Origin: an uncultured Bacilli bacterium
GTDB lineage: Bacteria > Bacillota_I > Bacilli_A > RF39 > UBA660
NCBI GenBank assembly: GCA_947630415.1
Contig: CANRHM010000077.1
Coordinates: 1 to 6,498 of the forward strand
Reading direction: 5' to 3'
DNA length: 6,498 nucleotides
A program made the translations under genes and the position numbers. The notes beneath the pieces were generated by a model. The model was not told where the DNA came from, did no database searches, and was given only the letters and a program-made list of their open reading frames with translations. Numbering within the stretch: the first letter of the stretch is position 1; every line of letters begins with the position of its first letter. Positions 1 through 5,193 of the stretch are shown piece after piece.

Positions 1-158
1 TAAACAAAAGTTAGATTTCCTGTTTGAATCTTATTTTCGGTTGTTCCTTGTCTTGAATACTGATATAAAGCAAAGGTAGTTCCTACGGTTATTAAGACTA
101 AACTTAATACCAGTAGACATACGGCAAGTAATTCTTTCTTTGTTCTTTTCTCTTTCAT
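1..158 (-). CDS. N-terminus of exported TasA/SipW-type protein (partial, 3' end outside window)
   Basis: Only the first 52 codons are inside the window; the reading frame is open to the left edge. The ATG at 158-156 has an AGGAGT ribosome binding site (173-168) nine bases upstream. The peptide starts with a lysine/arginine-rich stretch (MKEKRTKKE), then a hydrophobic segment of about 20 residues (roughly 10-30) ending in VGTTFALY. A polar stretch follows, ending in QTGNLTFVY. This layout (positive, hydrophobic, a 'GTTFAxY' block, then 'TGNL' about 20 residues on) matches the N-terminus of TasA/camelysin-like proteins. Those are cleaved by the signal peptidase SipW and form surface fibres or matrix. 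The mature part is not visible, so whether this is a fibre subunit or another surface protein with the same signal is open. It appears to be an independent unit: the upstream gene ends in a terminator and a TATAAT box lies between them. Confidence 0.7.
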   Translation of the reverse strand, partial: MKEKRTKKELLAVCLLVLSLVLITVGTTFALYQYSRQGTTENKIQTGNLTFV

Positions 159-191
159 ATTCTTACTACTCCTTTATTATTTATACTTTCC

Positions 192-197
192 ATTATA
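192..197 (-). promoter_or_regulatory. Likely -10 box of the exported-protein gene
   Basis: The minus strand reads a perfect TATAAT here, about 34 bases before the ATG at 158. No good -35 hexamer sits 16-18 bases upstream; the best is AAGTTT with 17-base spacing. The call rests on the -10 box and on its place between the upstream terminator (235-258) and the start codon. Confidence 0.4.
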
Positions 198-234
198 GAG
201 TGTTTTTATAATTAAAACTTGTTAATTTTTTTTC

Positions 235-258
235 AAAAGAAAAAAGCCTTAAAGGCTT
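235..258 (-). terminator. Intrinsic terminator of the 341-residue zinc-motif gene
   Basis: On the minus strand AAGCCT and AGGCTT form a 6-bp stem with a 3-base loop (244-258), followed by TTTT, C, TTTT. The TAA stop codon of the upstream gene (251-249) lies within this hairpin, so coding sequence and terminator overlap. Confidence 0.75.
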
Positions 259-1274
259 ATCATAGTACAATGAATTAAAGCTGTAAAAATTTGATCATAA
301 ACATTTTTCGCTTTAGATGAAACAATCAAAGTAATGTGTTCAATATTTGAAAAGTATTCTTTTAAGAAATAAAATAAGATACTACTATAAATGCCCATCG
401 CTAGAAGAGAACTATTTTCTTCTTTCGTAAAGAACGATAAATCAAGCGAAAGATTTGTTTCTTTATTTTTATCTACTTCTTGTAGCAAACGTAATAGACT
501 AAATCTAAGAGCATCTTCTTCTTTGCCTGTAAGTGAAGATAAATAATCTTCATAAGGAAGTGTCACGGTTTTTTCTAAAACATCTACTCTTCCTATTTCT
601 TCATCATCAACAAAATGATAACTTTCTTTTGAAGGAATATCCGTTATAGTTACTTTTTCTTCCAACAAAGAAACAAGATTAGAAAAAGAAATTTCCTCTT
701 GGTGATAGAGATAAGCAAAGGTAAGAAAAGTGGTATTCATAGGGATATAATCATTATCAAAATACAAAGTATTTGAGGCACAGTAAGGACAAATGGCTTT
801 CCCCTCTTTTTCCATTAAATCATCAGTATAAAAAATATTTCTACAAGAGTAACAAGCACTTATATTATTATTTTGCTTTTTCGAAATTGAAGTATCTACT
901 TTAGGTAATTCTTTTACTTCTTCTAAAATATCTTCCATTGTATAATCCGTTACAGGAAGATAGGTATCTACAATTACTTCCATTTCTTTTAACAATTTAT
1001 AAAAGTTTTTATTTACCAATTCTTTCTTAAAATAGATAGGATCTACGGTTTTTAAATAAAGATAATATCCTAGTTTTAATTGTAATTGATAATCTTTAGT
1101 ATCCTCTTCCTTTAAAGTTAAAAAGAGATCCATATAATGATGAGGTAAAGTTAGAAAAAGATTGGCATCTTTAAAAAAATCTTGTAAAGTTTGTTTTCCC
1201 TTTTTGGTCTTTAAATCTTTTTCTTCGATTTTTTCAAAAAAAGGTAAATATTTCTTGATCCACCAATATTTCAT
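249..1274 (-). CDS. Hypothetical protein with central CxxC...CxxC zinc-binding motif
   Basis: I do not recognise this 341-residue protein. It begins MKYWWIKKYL and is rich in Lys, Glu, Leu and aromatic residues. There is no signal peptide and no convincing transmembrane segment, so it is probably cytoplasmic. Residues 1-135 look mainly helical and charged. In the middle are two cysteine pairs, C141/C144 (CYSC) and C162/C165 (CPYC), 17 residues apart, a typical spacing for a structural zinc ribbon. The C-terminal half includes a hydrophobic helix-like stretch near residues 290-310. The start is supported by AAGGTGGG six bases before the ATG and an extended -10 box at 1296-1304. The gene stands alone, between the tRNA-Ser terminator and its own terminator, which overlaps its stop codon. 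Zinc binding is inferred from cysteine spacing only; no function can be assigned. Confidence 0.8.
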   Translation of the reverse strand: MKYWWIKKYLPFFEKIEEKDLKTKKGKQTLQDFFKDANLFLTLPHHYMDLFLTLKEEDTKDYQLQLKLGYYLYLKTVDPIYFKKELVNKNFYKLLKEMEVIVDTYLPVTDYTMEDILEEVKELPKVDTSISKKQNNNISACYSCRNIFYTDDLMEKEGKAICPYCASNTLYFDNDYIPMNTTFLTFAYLYHQEEISFSNLVSLLEEKVTITDIPSKESYHFVDDEEIGRVDVLEKTVTLPYEDYLSSLTGKEEDALRFSLLRLLQEVDKNKETNLSLDLSFFTKEENSSLLAMGIYSSILFYFLKEYFSNIEHITLIVSSKAKNVYDQIFTALIHCTMISL

Positions 1275-1295
1275 AACAATCCCACCTTAAATACT

Positions 1296-1304
1296 ATTGT
1301 ATCA
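1296..1304 (-). promoter_or_regulatory. Extended -10 promoter of the 341-residue gene
   Basis: The minus strand reads TGATACAAT, an extended -10 (TGnTACAAT), about 22 bases before the ATG. The position for a -35 box falls in the T-tract of the tRNA-Ser terminator (TTTTCT at 1319-1324), a poor match. Recognition would therefore depend on the extended -10. Confidence 0.5.
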
Positions 1305-1312
1305 TTTTTTAG

Positions 1313-1344
1313 AAAAAAAGAAAAAAATCTTCTTTCGAAGACTT
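1313..1344 (-). terminator. Intrinsic terminator of tRNA-Ser
   Basis: Minus-strand stem TCTTC/GAAGA with a GAAA tetraloop (1328-1341), extendable to 8 bp with one G-U pair. It is followed by seven T, one C and seven T. It starts 12 bases after the CCA end of tRNA-Ser. Confidence 0.85.
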
Positions 1345-1355
1345 CATTTTCATAG

Positions 1356-1447
1356 TGGCGGAGCAGGAGAGATTTGAACTCTCGCACCAGTTAACCCGAT
1401 CTACACCCTTAGCAGGGGCGCCTCTTCAGCCTCTTGAGTACTGCTCC
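1356..1447 (-). tRNA. tRNA-Ser (anticodon GCT)
   Basis: This is a 92-base class II tRNA. The acceptor stem GGAGCAG/CTGCTCC pairs perfectly, followed by discriminator G and encoded CCA. The anticodon stem CGCCC/GGGTG encloses the loop CTGCTAA, anticodon GCT (complement at 1411-1413), which reads AGC/AGU serine codons. The T arm is GAGAG-TTCAAAT-CTCTC. The long variable arm of about 20 bases is the class II serine hallmark. It has its own promoter (1494-1522) and terminator (1313-1344), so it is a single-gene unit. Confidence 0.97.
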
Positions 1448-1463
1448 AAATAGAGTTCTATTT
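1448..1463 (-). repeat. Palindrome abutting the tRNA-Ser 5' end
   Basis: AAATAGA and TCTATTT form a 7-base inverted repeat separated by two bases. In the RNA it would fold as a 6-bp stem with a 4-base loop. It ends exactly at the first base of mature tRNA-Ser, inside the 5' leader that RNase P would remove. Whether it has a role in processing is unknown. Confidence 0.55.
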
Positions 1464-1493
1464 AGAAATACCAATAGCACTTCCGTAGTTACC

Positions 1494-1522
1494 ATGTTAC
1501 AAGATTTCTTTAAGATTGTCAA
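1494..1522 (-). promoter_or_regulatory. Promoter of tRNA-Ser
   Basis: Perfect -35 TTGACA (1522-1517), a 17-base spacer, and -10 TAACAT (1499-1494). The predicted start near 1487 gives a leader of about 40 bases before tRNA-Ser. Confidence 0.85.
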
Positions 1523-1546
1523 GGTTAATGACGATTTTTTTATGAC

Positions 1547-1571
1547 AAAAACAAGACAAAAATTTTATCTT
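1547..1571 (-). terminator. Possible weak terminator of the antitoxin-like gene
   Basis: Directly after the TAA stop, AAGATAA and TTGTCTT can form a 7-bp, A/U-rich stem with one G-U pair and a 5-base loop, followed by G and five T. The low G+C of the stem makes efficient termination uncertain. The strong tRNA-Ser promoter begins only about 25 bases downstream. Confidence 0.4.
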
Positions 1572-1778
1572 TTAAACATCGCCCACATGATCTTCGGACA
1601 AATCATTAAATAATTCATCCATATTTCGATAGCCTTTTGCTTTTTTCGTTCCGCATACAATATCATCCGCTTCTTTTAAAGCTTGGATTAACTCGTCACT
1701 AGGCGTTTTAAAAGAGAAGTTTTCAGCATCTACTTTGTTATTGCTTTTTTTCTCTAGAGAACTCATTTTTTGAATCAT
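1572..1778 (-). CDS. Orphan RelB/DinJ-antitoxin-like small protein
   Basis: A 68-residue acidic protein. From about residue 21 it resembles the C-terminal half of RelB/DinJ antitoxins: an FSFKTP block (the usual 'PFxxKTPN' region), then an ALKEADDI helix, a KKAKGY turn and an acidic MDELFNDL helix near residues 53-60. In the family this part wraps and neutralises an mRNA-cleaving toxin such as RelE or YafQ. The usual N-terminal ribbon-helix-helix DNA-binding domain of about 50 residues is absent; only some 20 polar residues (MIQKMSSLEK and following) stand in its place. The start is well supported by AAGGAGA seven bases before the ATG and an upstream extended -10 box. No toxin gene adjoins it: tRNA-Ser is downstream and a zinc-ribbon gene upstream. 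It may be a degraded antitoxin, a stand-alone decoy, or a housekeeping protein sharing this motif. Confidence 0.75.
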   Translation of the reverse strand: MIQKMSSLEKKSNNKVDAENFSFKTPSDELIQALKEADDIVCGTKKAKGYRNMDELFNDLSEDHVGDV

Positions 1779-1801
1779 AAAATTATCTCCTTCTTAAAAA
1801 T

Positions 1802-1810
1802 ATAATACCA
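1802..1810 (-). promoter_or_regulatory. Extended -10 promoter of the antitoxin-like gene
   Basis: The minus strand reads TGGTATTAT, an extended -10 box, 23 bases before the ATG at 1778. It lies right after the T-tract of the preceding terminator, so no clear -35 hexamer exists at 17-base spacing. Confidence 0.5.
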
Positions 1811-1812
1811 TG

Positions 1813-1838
1813 AAAAAAAGACAAATTCTTTGCCTTTT
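1813..1838 (-). terminator. Intrinsic terminator of the zinc-ribbon membrane protein gene
   Basis: AAGGCAAA and TTTGTCTT form an 8-bp stem with one G-U pair and a GAA loop (1818-1836), extendable by two A-T pairs. The hairpin lies on a run of seven T (1819-1813), about 10 bases after the stop codon. Confidence 0.8.
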
Positions 1839-1846
1839 AAAGTTTT

Positions 1847-2401
1847 TTATAAAGTTTTTCCACAAAGGAAGCAAACCGTTGCATTTGAATCTAATTGAGC
1901 TCCACAGTTAGGACAGATTTTAGGTTCCATACTAGCAGGCTTTGCAAAATTAATATCCTGTACATTAGCATCTTGTGGTGCTTGTTCCATAGTAGGATTC
2001 ATATCCATATTTACTTCTTTTGGAGGAATTGGTAATGGATCTACTTTTACTTCTTCTTCCACAGGTGGCATCACCGAAACAGGAGTTGCCGTATAAGTAG
2101 GTACTTCTTCTGGTGCACTAGCAAGTGGACTTTCCATACTAGGTTCAGGAGTAACTGGCGTTGTATCAAATGTATTTCCACTTCCCATACTGATAGCAGG
2201 TTCTACACTAGGACGATTTCTACTCTCTTCACTTTGATAATTTTGAGGCATTGAATAGTCACTCGATGTAGGTTGAGGTGCGGCATCAGTTCCTCTTTTT
2301 TTCTTTCCTGTTAACGATAAAATAAGTGAAATGATAAGCAAGATAAATCCTAATACAATCAACCAAACCCAAGGACCTTGTAATAATTCTTCTATATTCA
2401 T
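1847..2401 (-). CDS. Membrane-anchored zinc-ribbon protein
   Basis: A 184-residue protein with three parts. Residues 1-10 are short and acidic (MNIEELLQ), and about 11-31 form one strongly hydrophobic helix followed at once by KKKR. By the positive-inside rule the N-terminus is outside and the rest cytoplasmic. About 38-155 is a low-complexity linker rich in Pro, Ser, Thr, Glu and Met, probably disordered. The C-terminus is a compact zinc ribbon with C163/C166 (CPNCG) and C177/C180 (CFLCG), ending four residues from the last cysteine. Proteins with this 'zinc ribbon plus one membrane helix' design are common in Firmicutes and mostly uncharacterised; the linker may tether the ribbon near a membrane complex. 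The ATG at 2401 is preferred because AGGAG lies eight bases upstream. An in-frame GTG at 2410 would add three residues but overlaps that site. The gene has its own promoter and terminator. Confidence 0.85.
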   Translation of the reverse strand: MNIEELLQGPWVWLIVLGFILLIISLILSLTGKKKRGTDAAPQPTSSDYSMPQNYQSEESRNRPSVEPAISMGSGNTFDTTPVTPEPSMESPLASAPEEVPTYTATPVSVMPPVEEEVKVDPLPIPPKEVNMDMNPTMEQAPQDANVQDINFAKPASMEPKICPNCGAQLDSNATVCFLCGKTL

Positions 2402-2408
2402 AGTGAAC

Positions 2409-2416
2409 ACTCCTTT
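2409..2416 (-). promoter_or_regulatory. Ribosome binding site that fixes the zinc-ribbon protein start
   Basis: AAAGGAGT on the minus strand lies eight bases before the ATG at 2401-2399. The alternative GTG start at 2410-2408 begins on the last G of GGAG, so it cannot use this site. Confidence 0.85.
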
Positions 2417-2431
2417 TATTCTTCTAGTATT

Positions 2432-2460
2432 ATTATAACGAGTTCTTTTTAGTTCGTCAA
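2432..2460 (-). promoter_or_regulatory. Promoter of the zinc-ribbon membrane protein gene
   Basis: The -35 TTGACG (2460-2455), a 17-base spacer and a perfect -10 TATAAT (2437-2432). The -35 box starts two bases after the T-tract of the tRNA operon terminator ends. Confidence 0.85.
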
Positions 2461-2461
2461 T

Positions 2462-2490
2462 AAAAAAACTACTTCCTTTTGGAAATAGTT
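2462..2490 (-). terminator. Intrinsic terminator of the Ile-Asn-Glu tRNA operon
   Basis: AACTATTTCC and GGAAGTAGTT form a 10-bp stem with one G-U pair and an AAAA loop (2467-2490), running into seven T. It begins 10 bases after the CCA of tRNA-Glu. Confidence 0.92.
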
Positions 2491-2500
2491 ATTTTATTTC

Positions 2501-2577
2501 TGGTGACCGGTATGGAATTCGAATCCATGAATGCCGCCGTGAAAGGGCGGTGTGTTAAGCCACTTCACCAACCGGCC
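2501..2577 (-). tRNA. tRNA-Glu (anticodon TTC)
   Basis: A 77-base tRNA and the last of the three-gene operon. The acceptor stem GGCCGGT/ACCGGTC has one G-U pair, then discriminator A and encoded CCA. The anticodon stem CCGCC/GGCGG encloses CTTTCAC, anticodon TTC (complement at 2541-2543), reading GAA/GAG. The T arm is ATGGA-TTCGAAT-TCCAT. Only three bases separate it from the CCA of tRNA-Asn, so both must be cut from one transcript. Confidence 0.97.
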
Positions 2578-2580
2578 AGA

Positions 2581-2657
2581 TGGCGCCCCAACTAGGACTT
2601 GAACCTAGGACCCCTTGATTAACAGTCAAGTGCTCTAACCAACTGAGCTATTGAGGC
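2581..2657 (-). tRNA. tRNA-Asn (anticodon GTT)
   Basis: A 77-base tRNA in the middle of the operon. The acceptor stem GCCTCAA/TTGGGGC has one T-G pair, then discriminator G and encoded CCA. The anticodon stem CTTGA/TCAAG encloses CTGTTAA, anticodon GTT (complement at 2621-2623), reading AAC/AAU. The T arm is CTAGG-TTCAAGT-CCTAG. It lies eight bases after tRNA-Ile and three before tRNA-Glu. Confidence 0.97.
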
Positions 2658-2665
2658 AACATAAA

Positions 2666-2742
<77 letters not shown>

Positions 2743-2772
2743 ATTTATATTGCTTTTTGCGAGTACTACTCC

Positions 2773-2801
2773 ATTCTACAATAATTTTATGCTATTTTCA
2801 A
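2773..2801 (-). promoter_or_regulatory. Proximal promoter of the tRNA operon
   Basis: The -35 TTGAAA (2801-2796), a 17-base spacer and -10 TAGAAT (2778-2773). The expected start near 2766 leaves a leader of about 24 bases before tRNA-Ile. Confidence 0.75.
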
Positions 2802-2826
2802 GTGTTTTTTTAAATCTTTTTTATAG

Positions 2827-2895
2827 AAAAAGTAGCTGTAACCTCGTTTGCTCTTTTATTATAGCAACTCTCCTTTTAGATTACAACTACTTTTT
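2827..2895 (-). terminator. Long stem-loop at the end of the ATPase gene, probable terminator
   Basis: Positions 2878-2895 and 2827-2844 are complementary over 18 bp with only two G-U pairs. The loop is 33 bases and can hold a small inner TTGCT/AGCAA stem. The 3' arm ends in five T that pair with five A at the base, the pattern of a bidirectional terminator. The TAG stop codon of the ATPase (2889-2887) lies inside the 5' arm. The T-tract is short and the loop long, so its strength is uncertain. A promoter overlaps the 5' arm and loop. Confidence 0.65.
2858..2886 (-). promoter_or_regulatory. Distal tRNA-operon promoter nested in the terminator
   Basis: The -35 TTGTAA (2886-2881) directly follows the ATPase stop codon. 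After a 17-base spacer comes a perfect -10 TATAAT (2863-2858) with an upstream TGC, making an extended -10. A start near 2851 lies in the hairpin loop, so its RNA would contain only the 3' arm and could not form the terminator. Confidence 0.65.
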
Positions 2896-5178
2896 ATCTT
2901 TTTTTAAGACCCATTTGTTAAAAAAGGTATGTAAGGTATAGAAAAGTAATAGACATAGAAGAATTCCTCCAAGTAATATGAAAAATTGAGTTAAGTTTAA
3001 AGAAACAAGTGAAAATAAGCGAGGTAAAAGGAAGGCTTCGAGTAAAAAGACCGTAATCATACTCACTAATAAAGTTAATCTAAGACGTGTAAAGGGATAC
3101 GATATATAAGCAATATGAAGGAAGCCACAAAAAGCTACTAGATAAACTGCAATGGTGGAAGTAACAGCCATCGGAATCGAAAACAAATAAGCAACGCCTT
3201 CTAAAATAAGAAGTAATAAAAAGATCGTTAACGAAGTAGGAAATGCTTTCAGTAGGACATTCTTTAAGAAGCCTCCTTTAACCCGTTCCTTATTGGGTTC
3301 TAGTGCTAATATAAACGATGGAATTCCTATCGTTACCAAATTGGTTAGGGATAAATGAATCGGTTCAAACGGAAAAGGCATGGTGAAAAACAAAAAGAAA
3401 ATAACTAAAAGCGAAGTATAAATCGTTTTCACTAAGAACAATGAGGAAGATCGCTCAATATTGTTGATGGTTTTTCTTCCCTCTTCGACAATCTTAGGCA
3501 TCGAATCAAAATCAGAATCTAATAAAACCAGTTGAGAAACACTTCTAGCGGCACCACTTCCACTTGCCATTGCAATACCACAGTCGGCCGTCTTTAATGC
3601 AAGGACATCGTTGACACCGTCTCCCGTCATAGCAACCGTATGTCCTTTTTCTTTTAAAGCAAGGACTAATTCTTTCTTTTGAGCTGGGGTTACTCTACCA
3701 AAAATCGTATATTGATCGATTAAAGTAGGAAAAGTAGAAGAATCAACCCCAGTTAAATCAATATATTTTTGATAGGAATCGACTCCTACTCTTTTGGCAA
3801 TTTCACTCACCGTCACAGGATTATCCCCAGAAATAATTTTAATAGTAACGCCTTGTTCCCTAAAATAAGCTAAGGTCTTTTTGGCATTTTCCCGAATCTT
3901 ATCTTGAATTAAAAGATAAGCAAGTTCTATAAGTTTTCCTTTTTCTTTTTGGGCAAGTAATAAAACACGATACGACTTGGTATAATCGTCTAAATCAATG
4001 GTACTTTTTGCTTTTCCCAAAAGAAAACTAGGAGCTCCTAAGTAATAATCTCCTTCTTTGAAGGTAACATGGGAATATTTGGTCTCCGAAGAAAAAGGTT
4101 CTACCTCTAACACATTCCAGGTGTTTTGGGGTTTCCACTTCTTACGAATCGCTTCCATAGTAGGAGTATCGTCAACTAGTGAGGCTCCCATTTCTTTTAA
4201 AATGGTAGCAATCTCTTTTACACTTTTATTAATGGGAAGTACTTCTTTTACTTCCATCTTTCCTTCGGTAAGGGTACCCGTTTTATCCAAACACAAAACA
4301 TCGACTCTAGCTAACATTTCGATGCAGTATAATTCTTGTACCAACACTTGATACTTCGATAGACGAATGACTGAAACCGCTAAAACGGTAGAAGTAAGCA
4401 AAATAAGACCATCTGGAATCATCCCAATAAGTCCTGCCGTCGTATGAATAACCGCATTTTCTAACGAAGTACCAGGAATCCTGATCTGAGACCAAAACAA
4501 AAGCAAGCCTACCGGAACAACCACAAACGATAAACCTTTAATAATCTTATTGAGCGAAATCATAAGTTCTGAATTCAATTTCTTTAAGTACTTGGCATCT
4601 TTTGATATCTTCGAAGAATAGTTATCTTCTCCAATATGAATACATTTTCCATAGCAGTCCCCACTAATTAAGAAACTACCCGATAAAAGTTGATCTCCTT
4701 TTCCCTTTTTAATAGGGGTCTCTTCTCCCGTAATTAAAGATTCATTGACTAAACATTCCCCAGATAAGACCTCACTATCGACTAAAATTTGATTTCCACG
4801 ATAAAAATGAAGCACTTCATCTAGTACAATTTCTTCTTGATCAAGCGTTACTTCTTTTCCCTCTCTTACCGCTTCTTGTTTTGTTTTACTAAATAAGGAT
4901 AGCTTGTCTATCGTTCTTTTCGCCTTAATTTCTTGGAACAATGAAATAGCCAAATTACACAAAACCGTACCTAAAAACAATAAATTTTTATAACTACCGA
5001 CCAACAAAATAGCAAAAGCTAGTCCAAAATTTAAAAAGTTAAATAACGTCAACAAATTGGTTCTTACAATTTCTTTAATACTTTTAGTAGGAACATCGGT
5101 ATTATGATGTACAAGTCCTTTTCTTTTCCGTTCTTCTACTTCTTCGATTGTTAATCCATAAGGTATTTCTTTTTTCAT
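2887..5178 (-). CDS. Cation-transporting P-type ATPase
   Basis: A 763-residue integral membrane pump that uses ATP to move a cation. An N-terminal block (YGLTIEEVEERK, GLV) is followed by helices M1-M2 (about 45-82). The actuator motif is TGEE (150-153), keeping the catalytic Glu of the usual TGES. M3-M4 (about 215-272) carry IPDG (254-257). The phosphorylated Asp is D298 in DKTGT. A short nucleotide-binding domain contains K367, then come TGDGVND (518-524) and M5-M10 (about 578-750). There are no N-terminal metal-binding CxxC repeats, which argues against a copper or cadmium pump. Overall wording (for example 'VLVQExYxxExLARVDxLCLDKTGT') resembles the streptococcal MgtA-type group linked to Mn2+ export. 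M4 and M6 differ from calcium pumps, so the ion is left open. It is the second gene of an operon: the AAGAGGG site starts immediately after the nucleotidase stop and lies eight bases before the ATG. No riboswitch precedes it. Confidence 0.93.
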   Translation of the reverse strand: MKKEIPYGLTIEEVEERKRKGLVHHNTDVPTKSIKEIVRTNLLTLFNFLNFGLAFAILLVGSYKNLLFLGTVLCNLAISLFQEIKAKRTIDKLSLFSKTKQEAVREGKEVTLDQEEIVLDEVLHFYRGNQILVDSEVLSGECLVNESLITGEETPIKKGKGDQLLSGSFLISGDCYGKCIHIGEDNYSSKISKDAKYLKKLNSELMISLNKIIKGLSFVVVPVGLLLFWSQIRIPGTSLENAVIHTTAGLIGMIPDGLILLTSTVLAVSVIRLSKYQVLVQELYCIEMLARVDVLCLDKTGTLTEGKMEVKEVLPINKSVKEIATILKEMGASLVDDTPTMEAIRKKWKPQNTWNVLEVEPFSSETKYSHVTFKEGDYYLGAPSFLLGKAKSTIDLDDYTKSYRVLLLAQKEKGKLIELAYLLIQDKIRENAKKTLAYFREQGVTIKIISGDNPVTVSEIAKRVGVDSYQKYIDLTGVDSSTFPTLIDQYTIFGRVTPAQKKELVLALKEKGHTVAMTGDGVNDVLALKTADCGIAMASGSGAARSVSQLVLLDSDFDSMPKIVEEGRKTINNIERSSSLFLVKTIYTSLLVIFFLFFTMPFPFEPIHLSLTNLVTIGIPSFILALEPNKERVKGGFLKNVLLKAFPTSLTIFLLLLILEGVAYLFSIPMAVTSTIAVYLVAFCGFLHIAYISYPFTRLRLTLLVSMITVFLLEAFLLPRLFSLVSLNLTQFFILLGGILLCLLLFYTLHTFFNKWVLKKDKK

Positions 5179-5193
5179 CTAGAACACCCTCTT

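Noticed and set aside
249..560. GerMN-like fold in the C-terminal part of the 341-residue protein
   Set aside because: A 'LDLS' strand followed by a hydrophobic helix and a short strand is faintly reminiscent, but the order and spacing do not match well enough to call.
990..1270. A toxin gene partnering the antitoxin-like protein
   Set aside because: The nearest downstream protein gene is a 341-residue protein beyond tRNA-Ser with its own promoter; its size and content do not resemble RelE/YafQ toxins.
2408..2410. GTG start for the zinc-ribbon membrane protein
   Set aside because: It overlaps the AGGAG site itself; the ATG at 2401 has ideal eight-base spacing.
2750..2941. Plus-strand 63-codon open frame between the tRNA operon and the ATPase
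   Set aside because: It covers the promoters, the terminator stem-loop and the end of the ATPase gene, and its product is low-complexity hydrophobic sequence with no ribosome binding site support.
4058..4495. Open frames of 97 (plus) and 62 (minus) codons inside the ATPase gene
   Set aside because: They lie wholly inside the well-supported ATPase reading frame and show no domain pattern.
5179..5193. Possible yybP-ykoY-type manganese riboswitch before the ATPase
   Set aside because: Related streptococcal pumps are known to have one, but only 15 bases separate the ATPase from the upstream gene, and the operon leader is also too short.
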